Below the pieces are notes generated by a model that saw only the letters and a program-made list of their open reading frames with translations, was not told the DNA's origin and did no database searches. From Desulforhopalus sp. IMCC35007 (GTDB taxonomy: Bacteria > Desulfobacterota > Desulfobulbia > Desulfobulbales > Desulfocapsaceae), in contig NZ_SWCN01000026.1 in the NCBI RefSeq assembly GCF_005116575.1, forward strand, positions 1 to 64,000: a DNA stretch of 64,000 nucleotides, written 5' to 3'. Positions 8,526 through 16,667 of the stretch are shown one piece after another. Position 1 is the first letter of the stretch. The number at the start of each line of letters is the position of its first letter. The position numbers and the translations under genes are program-made.

Positions 8526-9569
8526 ATGAAATTGAAGACTATTGCAGCAGCAGGCGCTTTGTCGCTTTTACTTTGTGGACCTGCTCTTGCCGCCAGAGAT
8601 TATATTTCTATTGTTGGGTCCTCAACAGTGTACCCTTTTGCCACTGTGGTCGCCGAGCAGTTTGGCAAAACCACAGGCTACAAGACTCCGAAAATTGAGT
8701 CAACCGGATCGGGTGGTGGATTCAAACTTTTCTGTGGCGGTGTTGGGATAAACCACCCCGATATCACCAACGCATCTCGGGCTATTAAAAGTTCCGAAAT
8801 GGAAAAATGTGCAGAAAACGGTGTGAACGACATCGTTGAAGTAAAGATTGGTTATGACGGAATCGTACTTGCTCATTCTAAGTCCGTTGCACCGCTCAAG
8901 CTCACCCGACAGGAAATCTTTTTAGCACTTGCTAAAGACGTACCTGATCCAAAAAATCCAGGAAAAATTATTCCTAACCCATACAAAACATGGAATGAGA
9001 TTAATTCCAACCTGCCTCCAACCAAAATTGAAGTTCTTGGACCACCTCCAACATCCGGAACCCGGGATGCCTTTGTTGAACTCGCAATGGAAACTGGCGC
9101 CGACAGTTTTGACGTTATCAAAGCCATGAAAAAGACGGACAAAGAAGGATACAAAGCACTCAGTCAGACAGTACGTGAAGATGGTGCGTATGTTGAGGCT
9201 GGTGAAAACGATAACCTCATCGTGCAAAAACTTCAGGCCAATCCTGCAGCCGTTGGTATCTTCGGTTTCTCCTTTCTTGACCAGAACAGCGATGTGATCC
9301 AGGGTTCTTTCATCGAAGATATGCCTCCTACCTTCGAAGCGATTGCAGATGGCTCCTATCCTGTTTCACGCCCTCTTTATTTCTACGTAAAAAAAGCACA
9401 TGTTGACGTTATCCCTGGAATGAAAGGATACCTTGACGAATTTACCAGCGAAAAAGCCTGGGGCGAAGACGGTTATCTTGCCGATAAGGGTCTGATACCT
9501 ATGCCAGCAGCTGAAAGAAAGCAGTACCATGAAAACGTCGCTGCTCTCAAAACCCTTGAGATGAAATAA
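8526..9569 (+). CDS. pstS: periplasmic phosphate-binding protein PstS
   Basis: I place the start at 8526, not at the in-frame ATG at 8472. AAGGAG sits 10 bases upstream of 8526, and the protein then begins with a clean Sec signal peptide, MKLKTIAAAGALSLLLCGPALA, cut before ARDYIS. The mature protein carries the Pi-binding patterns VGSSTVYPF near 30 and ESTGSGGGFKLFCGG near 58-72, plus GPPPTSGTRDAFVELA near 175. This is the PstS-like solute-binding fold of about 345 aa. It binds Pi in the periplasm and delivers it to PstCA. Unusually it sits fourth in the operon, followed by a strong stem-loop, which may raise its mRNA level over pstB. Confidence 0.94.
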   Translation: MKLKTIAAAGALSLLLCGPALAARDYISIVGSSTVYPFATVVAEQFGKTTGYKTPKIESTGSGGGFKLFCGGVGINHPDITNASRAIKSSEMEKCAENGVNDIVEVKIGYDGIVLAHSKSVAPLKLTRQEIFLALAKDVPDPKNPGKIIPNPYKTWNEINSNLPPTKIEVLGPPPTSGTRDAFVELAMETGADSFDVIKAMKKTDKEGYKALSQTVREDGAYVEAGENDNLIVQKLQANPAAVGIFGFSFLDQNSDVIQGSFIEDMPPTFEAIADGSYPVSRPLYFYVKKAHVDVIPGMKGYLDEFTSEKAWGEDGYLADKGLIPMPAAERKQYHENVAALKTLEMK

Positions 9570-9612
9570 TTTTCCAATCACAACTATCGGCAGAATCACC
9601 AGATACAGCAGC

Positions 9613-9652
9613 ATCGGGGCTCTAAGGACATCAAGGTCTTTAGAGCCCCGAT
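9613..9652 (+). terminator. intercistronic stem-loop between pstS and pstB
   Basis: A near-perfect inverted repeat, ATCGGGGCTCTAA with TTAGAGCCCCGAT, is extended by GAC/GTC and closed by a short loop. No T-tract follows, so it is more likely a partial terminator or a 3'-protecting mRNA processing element that lets pstS be expressed above pstB. Confidence 0.65.
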
Positions 9653-9688
9653 ATGTAAGAGAAAAGCAGCCAAAGAAAGAGACATATT

Positions 9689-10573
9689 ATGGAACTTACA
9701 GCCAACCACGCCAGCAACGCCTTTCCAACCATGCTCAGTGAAGAGATGCTAGAAGAGGCCGAGCAGAGCAAAACTCTTGCAACAGCCCGTAAAACCGTTG
9801 GCACTCCATTTGTAGATACTCCACGGATGACCTGTAGAGATATTCAGGTTTTCTATGGAGATAAACAAGCCATAAACAAGATGAGCATCGATGTGGCAAG
9901 CAATGAAGTCCTTGCCATGATTGGACCTTCAGGGTGTGGAAAATCGACCTTTCTCCGATGCCTCAACCGAATGAACGACACCGTGTTGTCCTGCAGGGTT
10001 ACGGGAGAAGTCAAACTTGACGGGACTGATATTTATCACCCCTCCGTTGATGTCGTCCCCCTTCGCGCCAGAGTTGGCATGGTATTCCAGAAACCCAATC
10101 CCTTTCCCAAGTCAATATATGACAACATCGCTTACGGGCCTAAAATTCATGGCTTGACCAAAAATAAAGATGAACTCGATGAAATTATTGAGACCTCACT
10201 GATCCGGGCAGGCTTGTGGGATGAAGTGAAAGACCGCCTGCAGGATCCCGGCACAGGCCTGTCCGGTGGCCAGCAACAGCGACTCTGTATTGCAAGAACC
10301 ATTGCAGTAAGCCCCGAGGTCATTCTGATGGATGAACCCTGTTCCGCCCTCGATCCCATAGCAACCGCACGGGTAGAGGAACTGATTGCCGAACTGCGGA
10401 CCCAGTTTTCCATCGTCATTGTGACCCATTCCATGCAACAGGCGGCCAGGGTCTCCCAGCGAACAGCCTACTTCCATCTGGGCGATCTCATTGAAGTCGG
10501 AGCCACCGAAAAGGTCTTTACCAACCCGCTTCACCAGTTGACAGAAGATTATATCACAGGCCGTTTTGGCTGA
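9689..10573 (+). CDS. pstB: phosphate ABC transporter ATPase PstB
   Basis: A 294-aa ABC ATPase with a 45-residue hydrophilic N-terminal extension before the domain starts at [16 protein letters not shown]. It contains Walker [10 protein letters not shown] (about 91-99), Q-loop [19 protein letters not shown] typical of PstB, signature LSGGQQQR, Walker [14 protein letters not shown] and the H-loop THSM. The LNRMND segment after Walker A is also PstB-specific. It powers the PstCA channel. Last gene of the operon, with a terminator downstream. Confidence 0.95.
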   Translation: MELTANHASNAFPTMLSEEMLEEAEQSKTLATARKTVGTPFVDTPRMTCRDIQVFYGDKQAINKMSIDVASNEVLAMIGPSGCGKSTFLRCLNRMNDTVLSCRVTGEVKLDGTDIYHPSVDVVPLRARVGMVFQKPNPFPKSIYDNIAYGPKIHGLTKNKDELDEIIETSLIRAGLWDEVKDRLQDPGTGLSGGQQQRLCIARTIAVSPEVILMDEPCSALDPIATARVEELIAELRTQFSIVIVTHSMQQAARVSQRTAYFHLGDLIEVGATEKVFTNPLHQLTEDYITGRFG

Positions 10574-10595
10574 TGTACAGGATATTTCACCTCAC

Positions 10596-10632
10596 AAAAA
10601 GGCTATAGTAGATAAGATACTGCAGCCTTTTT
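10596..10632 (+). terminator. terminator after pstB
   Basis: AAAAAGGCT (10596-10604) pairs with AGCCTTTTT (10624-10632) around a 19-nt loop, with the T-run included in the stem. It lies 22 bases after the pstB stop. The rest of the 330-base gap up to 10902 shows no gene. Confidence 0.65.
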
Positions 10633-10902
10633 GGGTGTAATACGAGCCTTCCGACAACTCTCTTCTTGCAGCCAATGTGCATACTTCGCACGCGCATTTT
10701 ATCTCATCACATCGCCCATTACCTGGCATAAGAATAGGTACGAGCTTGACAACAGACAACATGTTCGTAATTTGTAGGCAATAAGTCTTTTTTCAATAAA
10801 ACCTTCATAATAGAATATCTTATGAGAGTATTTTTGCAGTACACTTTTGCAATACTTGCCCTTTCTTATTATGGAGGTCAGGTCTGACCTTTTCTCGAGC
10901 AG

Positions 10903-12366
10903 ATGCCCCCCGTGAAACTGGGGGCCATAATTTTTTTCAGTTTTATACCTCCCCTTATTTTTCGCCCCTTTCTCAGTAAAATATTTATCCACTCTGCCCC
11001 CCTACTGCAGCGGCCACAAAGAGCTTTTGTTCTCGATTTTTCAATCTGTATCTTTGCAGGAATTCTGATGAACGGTCATAATCTTATACGCTACGACCTT
11101 CCGTTTATCTATACCCTGTCTCCAATGATTGGCTGCATTATCGCCGGCCTTTTTATCGGTCTTGACTCAGCACTTGCAGGGGAACGAAGTATAATTTTAC
11201 GGGCAATGCAGGACCAGTGTGTTGCTTCAATTCCTGAAAAATTATTCCCTGTAACTCAGAAATTCACCCTGGTTGCGGTAACAGCATCAATCCTTGTTGC
11301 CATTGTGATCATTCTTATCTTTACCCGTGATATTCAATGGCTGGCAGACAATATTCAGAATGCCAACGCAATTCATGATGTCACCATGACCGTTATCATT
11401 GAAGTTTTCTTTATTGTTTCCGTGCTCATTATTTTAATTGTCAATTTGATTCTCTCGTACTCAAAAAATCTCCAGCTTCTATTTAAAAACGAGACTGAAA
11501 TACTCATTAAGGTGAGTAGTGGTGACCTTTCGAGCAAAGTTCCAGTTGTCACCCAGGACGAATTTGGCTTCATAGCCGGACATACCAATCAAATGATCGA
11601 CGGCTTACGCCACCGCTTTAAATTGATAAGCTCTTTAAAGCTGGCAGAAGAAGTGCAGCAAAATCTCCTTCCCCAATCAAGCCCCTTTCTCAAAGGATTC
11701 GACATCAGTGGCTCTTCCATCTATTGCGATCAAACTGGCGGTGATTATTACGACTATTTTCTTTTGCCAAACCAGTCACTTGGCGTAGTCGTAGCGGATG
11801 CGGTGGGTCATGGGATCGGGGCTGCCATGCTCATGACTTCAGTCCGGGCTTTTCTAACCTCCGCCATAAAGAGATACAGAAACCCAGCCTCACTCATACA
11901 CGAAGTCAATCAGTATATCTCCAATGACTGCGAAAAATCTGGACGGTTTACCTCGATGTTTTTTGTAGAAATTAGCCCACAATCTAAAAAGCTTACTTGG
12001 ATTCGTGCCGGTCACGAGCCACCCCTGTTCTATCATGTCATGACAGATTCGTTCAGCCAACTGGAAGGTGCAGGTCTGGTCCTTGGCATTGATAGTCGCT
12101 ACGAATTTGAAGAAAATATTACTCATTCTCTTATGCCAGGAGATATTATTCTCATAGGAACTGACGGCATCAGCGAGGCCACAAACCAAGAGGGTTTGCT
12201 CTTTGGGCGTGAACGTATCAAAGAAATTATAAGACAATATGCCAATAAATCGGCCCGGGAAATACAGGAGAGACTCTTCCTTGAAGTGCAGAATTTTTAT
12301 GGCAATGTTCACCAGCAGGACGATATCACCCTGGTCCTGATCAAAGTGAAAGAAGACCCACAATAG
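10903..12366 (+). CDS. membrane PP2C/SpoIIE-type serine phosphatase with HAMP domain
   Basis: The 487-aa protein has hydrophobic segments near 5-25, 43-58, 65-85, 118-140 and 158-180. HAMP is near 185-235 and the C-terminal SpoIIE/RsbU-type PP2C phosphatase spans about 250-485. Metal-binding motifs are present: GGDYYDYF near 283-290, VADAVGHGIGAAMLM near 304-318, FVEISP, RAGHEPP and GTDGISEATN near 415-424. Such enzymes dephosphorylate STAS anti-anti-sigma proteins in partner switching. A STAS protein and an RsbW-like kinase lie 20 kb away at 32.6-33.4 kb and could be partners (inference). The start is uncertain: an in-frame stop at 10885 limits it, and the ATG has no clear SD and sits on a GC-rich hairpin. 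Confidence 0.85.
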   Translation: MPPVKLGAIIFFSFIPPLIFRPFLSKIFIHSAPLLQRPQRAFVLDFSICIFAGILMNGHNLIRYDLPFIYTLSPMIGCIIAGLFIGLDSALAGERSIILRAMQDQCVASIPEKLFPVTQKFTLVAVTASILVAIVIILIFTRDIQWLADNIQNANAIHDVTMTVIIEVFFIVSVLIILIVNLILSYSKNLQLLFKNETEILIKVSSGDLSSKVPVVTQDEFGFIAGHTNQMIDGLRHRFKLISSLKLAEEVQQNLLPQSSPFLKGFDISGSSIYCDQTGGDYYDYFLLPNQSLGVVVADAVGHGIGAAMLMTSVRAFLTSAIKRYRNPASLIHEVNQYISNDCEKSGRFTSMFFVEISPQSKKLTWIRAGHEPPLFYHVMTDSFSQLEGAGLVLGIDSRYEFEENITHSLMPGDIILIGTDGISEATNQEGLLFGRERIKEIIRQYANKSAREIQERLFLEVQNFYGNVHQQDDITLVLIKVKEDPQ

Positions 12367-12597
12367 TAATAATTACTATTGACTATCCGTTGATCTTCAC
12401 TATATTCGTAGGGTAATCCTAGCAACTTCAACACTTCATATTTTTTTGATGTCTTCGGTGCGATTGTACAAACAGTTCAATCGTCATGACCGGCGCGTAA
12501 AACAAAATGGTTTCTTTTATAGTGACGATTCTCCCAGGAGAAAATCCGTAGCACCACAGTCAGTTTCTTATTCAAATTAACCAACAGAGAGGTAAGT

Positions 12598-13035
12598 ATG
12601 AAAAAAATTGCTCTTTCACTGGCAGTCCTTTTCGTTTCACTCGGGTTTTACATGGCAAGTGCCCAGGCTCATTGTGAAATCCCCTGTGGTATCTATGACG
12701 ACGAACTCAGGATGAATCTGATTATCGAACATGCGGGCACCATCGAAAAATCGATGAAGAGTATTACTGAGCTTGAAAGCGGCAAAGACATCAATCAGCT
12801 GGTCCGTTGGGTCACCAACAAAGACAAACATGCTGAATACATCCAGGATATTGTCACCCAGTACTTCATGACCCAGAGAATCAAATTCGACGCGGCTGAT
12901 TACGATAAAAAGATTGCGGCCCTGCATAAAATGCTCGTATTCAGCATGAAATGTAAGCAGACAACAGACCTTGCAAATGTAGAGTCATTGCGAGCAGCAG
13001 CAGAAGAGTTTAAACACCTCTACTTCAAACATTAA
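12598..13035 (+). CDS. sodN: nickel superoxide dismutase with Sec signal peptide
   Basis: The protein has 145 aa. Residues 1-24 (MKKIALSLAV...ASAQA) are a Sec signal peptide, and the predicted cut falls exactly before H25-C26-E-I-P-C30-G-I-Y33. This reproduces the Ni hook HCxxPCGxY of Ni-SOD, in which the free N-terminal His amine, the His imidazole and two Cys thiolates bind Ni. The remaining 121 residues form the helical four-helix bundle (mature family size about 117). In Streptomyces a dedicated peptidase, SodX, exposes His1. No sodX is adjacent here, so signal peptidase may do this job and place the enzyme in the periplasm. A good RBS (AGAGAGG) precedes the ATG and a strong terminator follows. 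Confidence 0.93.
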   Translation: MKKIALSLAVLFVSLGFYMASAQAHCEIPCGIYDDELRMNLIIEHAGTIEKSMKSITELESGKDINQLVRWVTNKDKHAEYIQDIVTQYFMTQRIKFDAADYDKKIAALHKMLVFSMKCKQTTDLANVESLRAAAEEFKHLYFKH

Positions 13036-13120
13036 AAACCCTTTACAGCAACCAAAAGCCGGTTAACGTCTTTTAACTGCAGGGCAGTAAAAAACTAACA
13101 AGATCAAGCTTTTTTATAAC

Positions 13121-13158
13121 AAAAAACCTGAAAACATCTGACTGTTTTCAGGTTTTTT
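13121..13158. terminator. bidirectional terminator between sodN and gntR-type gene
   Basis: AAAAAACCTGAAAAC pairs with GTTTTCAGGTTTTTT around an 8-nt loop. T-runs occur on both strands, serving convergent genes. Confidence 0.85.
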
Positions 13159-13181
13159 TGTAGGCGAAAAATAGAGGCCAG

Positions 13182-13901
13182 TCAACGTTTAGAATACGAA
13201 TAAATTATTTCCCGTAAAAACTGTATATGATTGCGCATTCCATCTCGAGCCACCTTCGGGTTGTGCGTTTTAATGCCTTCCAGAATGACCAAATGCTGCC
13301 GTTCCACCGCTTCAAGATTTGCCTGCACTTCATAAAGAAACGAATGTAACTCCTTTATCCGAAAGAACATGTACTCATAAAACCGTTTGGTCAAATCGAC
13401 ATAGACTGAATTGTGCGTTGCATAGGCAATACCCATATGAAAAGCAATATCCGCCTCTGTCTCGGTCTCCGCTGTGGGAACGACACCTTCCTCACGCTTC
13501 AGGGTGTCCTCAAGGAAAACAATATCGCTCTCCGTGGCCCTTTCGGCAGCAAGCGTTGAACCGTGTAATCCCAGACCTATTCTGAACTCCAGAAGTTCAT
13601 CCACTGTGGACTTTCCCGGTGAAATAATAGAGGCAAACGGATTGTTGGAATCTGAAACATCCCGATTCACTACAAAAGTTCCTTTACCTTGACGCGTCTC
13701 CAGATAGCCCATTGTGATTAGCTGAGTGATAGCATTCCTGACCGACGTGCGGCTGACCCGCATTGTATCCGCGAGGTCTCTTTCCGGGAGAAGTTGCTCT
13801 CCAGGTTTGAGTTGCCCCCTGAAAATACTGTCTCTGAGTTGTTCGAATACCAGTGTCGAAACCTGTTTCTGTTTGACTGGCAAGTAAGCATTATTTTTCA
13901 T
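13182..13901 (-). CDS. GntR-family (FadR/FCD) transcriptional regulator
   Basis: A 239-aa regulator with an N-terminal winged helix (about 10-80: LRDSIFRGQLKPGEQLLPERDLADTMRVSRTSVRNAITQL then GYLETRQGKGTFV). A helical FCD ligand domain follows (about 100-235), with the acidic/His positions expected for metal and carboxylate binding (E/R near 105, H near 153, H near 224). FCD regulators usually sense carboxylic acids such as lactate, pyruvate or gluconate. Neighbouring genes do not suggest a target, so the effector is unknown. It converges with sodN. Confidence 0.9.
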   Translation of the reverse strand: MKNNAYLPVKQKQVSTLVFEQLRDSIFRGQLKPGEQLLPERDLADTMRVSRTSVRNAITQLITMGYLETRQGKGTFVVNRDVSDSNNPFASIISPGKSTVDELLEFRIGLGLHGSTLAAERATESDIVFLEDTLKREEGVVPTAETETEADIAFHMGIAYATHNSVYVDLTKRFYEYMFFRIKELHSFLYEVQANLEAVERQHLVILEGIKTHNPKVARDGMRNHIQFLREIIYSYSKR

Positions 13902-14071
13902 AATGTGCGTTTACACGGTTTATCTGTTGTTTTTTATCTACCTCCCTGGCACTGTTGAGTACCAGCTCTTTGTCACCCTAATGCATTTTTTTTCTTCTGA
14001 GAAGTATCTTTGCTTGCTCGAGTAGATAAGTTCTGATAAATTGTGTGGTTATTTTTCGGGGGTAACCCGAC

Positions 14072-14106
14072 GGCGGTCACGGCTACCCGCCTTATCAAAA
14101 CCGAGG
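14072..14106 (+). promoter_or_regulatory. preQ1-I riboswitch aptamer upstream of yhhQ
   Basis: P1 is GGCGG (14072-14076) paired with CCGCC (14087-14091). The P1 loop is TCACGGCTAC. It is followed by the A-rich tail TTATCAAAA (14092-14100) and then CCG (14101-14103), which can pair with CGG (14080-14082) to form the H-type pseudoknot. This closely follows the layout of the known preQ1-I aptamers (P1 of 5 bp, 10-11-nt loop, tail with CAAAAC, purine-rich end). Its position 100 nt upstream of a queuosine-precursor transporter supports it. A repeat GGCTCAG (14132-14138) can pair with CTGAGGCC (14194-14201), which overlaps the RBS, so control may be at translation. Confidence 0.8.
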
Positions 14107-14206
14107 ATACTCTTCTATTGGTTCGTTTAAAGGCTCAGCCGTCTCCTCTGTCATTTCTCCCATTTCTATCCATTTTGAATGACGATTTTCTTTCTGAGGC
14201 CCCTGC

Positions 14207-14941
14207 ATGACCACTATGAACCTTGCCCTATCACATTTTTCCAACGAATCTCTCTGGCTTCTTCTCTTACTGGCCAATTTCTTCGCTATCATTATTTCCT
14301 ATCGTTTATTTGGTAAAATCGGCCTCTATATCTGGATTCCGATTTCTACCATTCTCGCTAATATTCAGGTGCTCAAAATGGTGGACCTCCTTTCCATAGG
14401 GGTTACCCTTGGTAATATCACCTATGCCTCCTCTTTTCTGGTCACTGATATTCTGTCGGAAAATTACGGTAAAAAGGCTGCGAGAAAAGCTGTTTTTATC
14501 GGTTTCTTTTCTCTTGCCGCAACAGTAATCATCATGAACATTGCCCTGAATTTTAAACCGAATGAATTTGATTTTATTCAGGAAAGTCTCAACAACATCT
14601 TTGCCATCCTACCACGCATTGCCCTGGCCTCTCTCATTGCCTACGGCTTCTCTCAGCTTCATGATGTATGGTCATATAATATTTGGAAAAACCTTTTTCC
14701 AAGTGACAAATACCTCTGGCTCCGCAATAACGCCAGTACCATGGTCAGCCAACTCATCGACACTGTACTCTTCACCTTCATCGCCTTTTGGGGTCTTCTT
14801 CCCAATAGTGAATTCGTGCAGATCCTCATCACGACTTATTTGCTTAAATGGATCGTAGCAGCAATCGACACCCCATTTCTTTATCTGGCAAAATTGATGT
14901 ATGATCGATCAATGATCAGCACTGAAATGGACGAGGATTAA
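14207..14941 (+). CDS. yhhQ: queuosine precursor transporter YhhQ/QueP family (DUF165)
   Basis: An integral membrane protein of 244 aa with about six hydrophobic segments. It shows the VUT/DUF165 family marks: LVTDILSENYGKKAARKAVFIGF near 84-106 and RNNASTMVSQLIDTVLFTFIAFWG near 177-200. YhhQ proteins import preQ0/preQ1 (queuosine precursors) across the inner membrane for tRNA wobble modification. An upstream preQ1-I riboswitch supports this function directly. An internal ATG three codons in (14216) could also serve as start. Confidence 0.93.
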   Translation: MTTMNLALSHFSNESLWLLLLLANFFAIIISYRLFGKIGLYIWIPISTILANIQVLKMVDLLSIGVTLGNITYASSFLVTDILSENYGKKAARKAVFIGFFSLAATVIIMNIALNFKPNEFDFIQESLNNIFAILPRIALASLIAYGFSQLHDVWSYNIWKNLFPSDKYLWLRNNASTMVSQLIDTVLFTFIAFWGLLPNSEFVQILITTYLLKWIVAAIDTPFLYLAKLMYDRSMISTEMDED

Positions 14942-15469
14942 TGAAAGATAGACAGGACAATAGGTGATGAAGCAAAAGATGTATTGTCAAAAATTATGAA
15001 ACAGCAAACAAGAGTGCTGCCATTCTCAAAAAGGTCACTATAGCGTTAATCTCTGATATTTTTTAGCGCAGATTATTCCTTTGTTTGAGTTGCAAATCCG
15101 CGTTGATCCAATTACGTTATTAAAAACCTAATTGAAAAAATACAGCTTTTTCAAGTCCAGGGTATGTTAAGATCTTGTCAACAAGCCATAACAATTAACA
15201 CCTAAATCTTGCAACCGGTAAGGTTGACGGATATGTGAGGCACCGGAGCTACAGCCGTATATACATACGTCAAAGCTCTGCTAACACGACAGATTCGGTG
15301 AAATCGCCGGTCCCGAAGGGGAGCAATTAAAAGAAAATAATACTCAGGATATGTGATTGCTACAATAAGCATTGTGAGTGCAACATATTGTTTTACATAA
15401 ATAAATTATTTTCTTATTGTGCGTGTGCATGGTTTAGGTAACAATCTACCGGAAATTTCTTAAACGCAT
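14942..15469. other. intergenic region with candidate structured RNA
   Basis: A 530-base gap without a credible gene. Segment 15205-15330 can fold into several stems (see separate entry). TGCAACA at 15379-15385 resembles the half-site of the palindrome at 18488-18523. Confidence 0.5.
15205..15330 (+). ncRNA. candidate structured RNA leader (unassigned)
   Basis: The helices seen are AACC/GGTT around a GGTAA loop (15213-15225), a long arm GACG..TATGT with ACATA..CGTC (15226-15271, 2-nt bulge), GCTC/GAGC (15275-15278 with 15321-15324), GATT/AATC (15292-15305), and CCC-GAA-GGG (15312-15320). TTGC/GCAA could close the whole, as an alternative to GCTC/GAGC. It does not match a riboswitch class that I can name. 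It ends about 140 nt upstream of the histidine-kinase gene. Confidence 0.4.
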
Positions 15470-16555
15470 ATGCTTTGTCTGACTAATGTAGAGAATGAAC
15501 TTTTCCACGCAATTCAAGACCCGGTGTTTGTCGTTACTCCTGACGGCATAATTATTGATGCCAACGACGCGGCACTCCACGCTGCTAAAAAACAGCTCCC
15601 CGCAATTTTAGGCCAGGGAATTTGTAAAATCATCCATGGGGGCAGCTCGCCACATCTCAAATGTCCGCTCGAAGATTTTTTACTTACCTGCTCTTCGCGC
15701 GCTGAAGAGACCACACTTCCGGGCCTGGCTGGCGAATATTTACTGACAATATCACCCGTAAAAGACAAAGATGAAACAGTTCGGAAAATTCTTCTTATAG
15801 CAAGGGAACTGACCGGGGATGAGATGAGGAAAGCTGACTCTCTGAGAACGGCTCAAATGGCCGCGATCGGTGAACTTGCTGCAGGCGTCGCCCATGAGGT
15901 CAACAATCCAATCACCGGAATCATTAATTTTGCGCAACTGCTGCTCGACGACAGTGAAAAAGATTCTCTGCAGGCTGAACTCCTAAAAAGAATAGTCAAC
16001 GAAGGCGAAAGAATTGCCCTCATCACTAAAAACCTGCTCTCTTTTGCCCGTGAAAGCGACAAAGGCAAAGAACCTATTGACATTCTTCAAGTCATCAAGG
16101 ATAGCCTCTCTCTTGTAAAGCATCAGTGCACGAGAGATGGTATCAAAATACAAGTGGATTATCCGAATGTCCCGTATCAGGTAATGGGTAATTTCACCCA
16201 ATTACAGCAAGTTATTCTCAACTTGATAAGTAACGCACGGTATTCTTTAAATGAGCGGTACCCCAACACTTCTCCCGATAAAAAAATCGAAATTAACTTT
16301 CATACAATTTTAAATGAGGAAAACGGATCTATCATTCAGATTTTCATCAAAGATTCCGGCACGGGCGTTCCCCAAGGAATTCTGAAGAAAATATTTCAAC
16401 CGTTTTTTACCACAAAACCGTCCGGCAAGGGAACCGGACTGGGGCTGAGTATCAGTTATGGCATCATTCAGGACCACGGAGGCATGATAAAGGTTGATTC
16501 AATTATGCATAAATATACCAAAATGATATTAGAACTTCCCGCACTTGGCACCTAA
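15470..16555 (+). CDS. cytosolic PAS histidine kinase (NtrB-like)
   Basis: A 361-aa protein with no TM segment. The N-terminal PAS domain (about 5-120) carries a Cys/His cluster (CKIIHGGSSPHLKCP near 48-62) that might bind metal or haem. HisKA follows, with phospho-accepting H142 in GVAHEVNNPITGIINFAQLL. HATPase_c has N box NLISNARYS, DSGTGVP and GKGTGLGLSISYG. It sits 112 bases upstream of an NtrC-type regulator, its obvious partner. The DHp sequence is strikingly similar to the degenerate DHp at the end of the membrane protein at 21592-22497, suggesting heterodimerisation (inference). Confidence 0.9.
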   Translation: MLCLTNVENELFHAIQDPVFVVTPDGIIIDANDAALHAAKKQLPAILGQGICKIIHGGSSPHLKCPLEDFLLTCSSRAEETTLPGLAGEYLLTISPVKDKDETVRKILLIARELTGDEMRKADSLRTAQMAAIGELAAGVAHEVNNPITGIINFAQLLLDDSEKDSLQAELLKRIVNEGERIALITKNLLSFARESDKGKEPIDILQVIKDSLSLVKHQCTRDGIKIQVDYPNVPYQVMGNFTQLQQVILNLISNARYSLNERYPNTSPDKKIEINFHTILNEENGSIIQIFIKDSGTGVPQGILKKIFQPFFTTKPSGKGTGLGLSISYGIIQDHGGMIKVDSIMHKYTKMILELPALGT

Positions 16556-16667
16556 CCCCGGTAAAGGGGAAAAAACCGGGATTCTCGGTTCAGTGTTCTA
16601 CAGGTATGCGATAGACTCCAGGGGAACATTGAAATGAATGTCAGCTTTACAGGAGTAAGGCACTGAA

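Noticed and set aside
15205-15330. Cyclic-di-GMP (GEMM), cobalamin or M-box riboswitch
   Set aside because: Some short words look similar (GCAACC, GGTGAAATC, GTGAGGC), but the conserved cores and helix order of these classes are absent.
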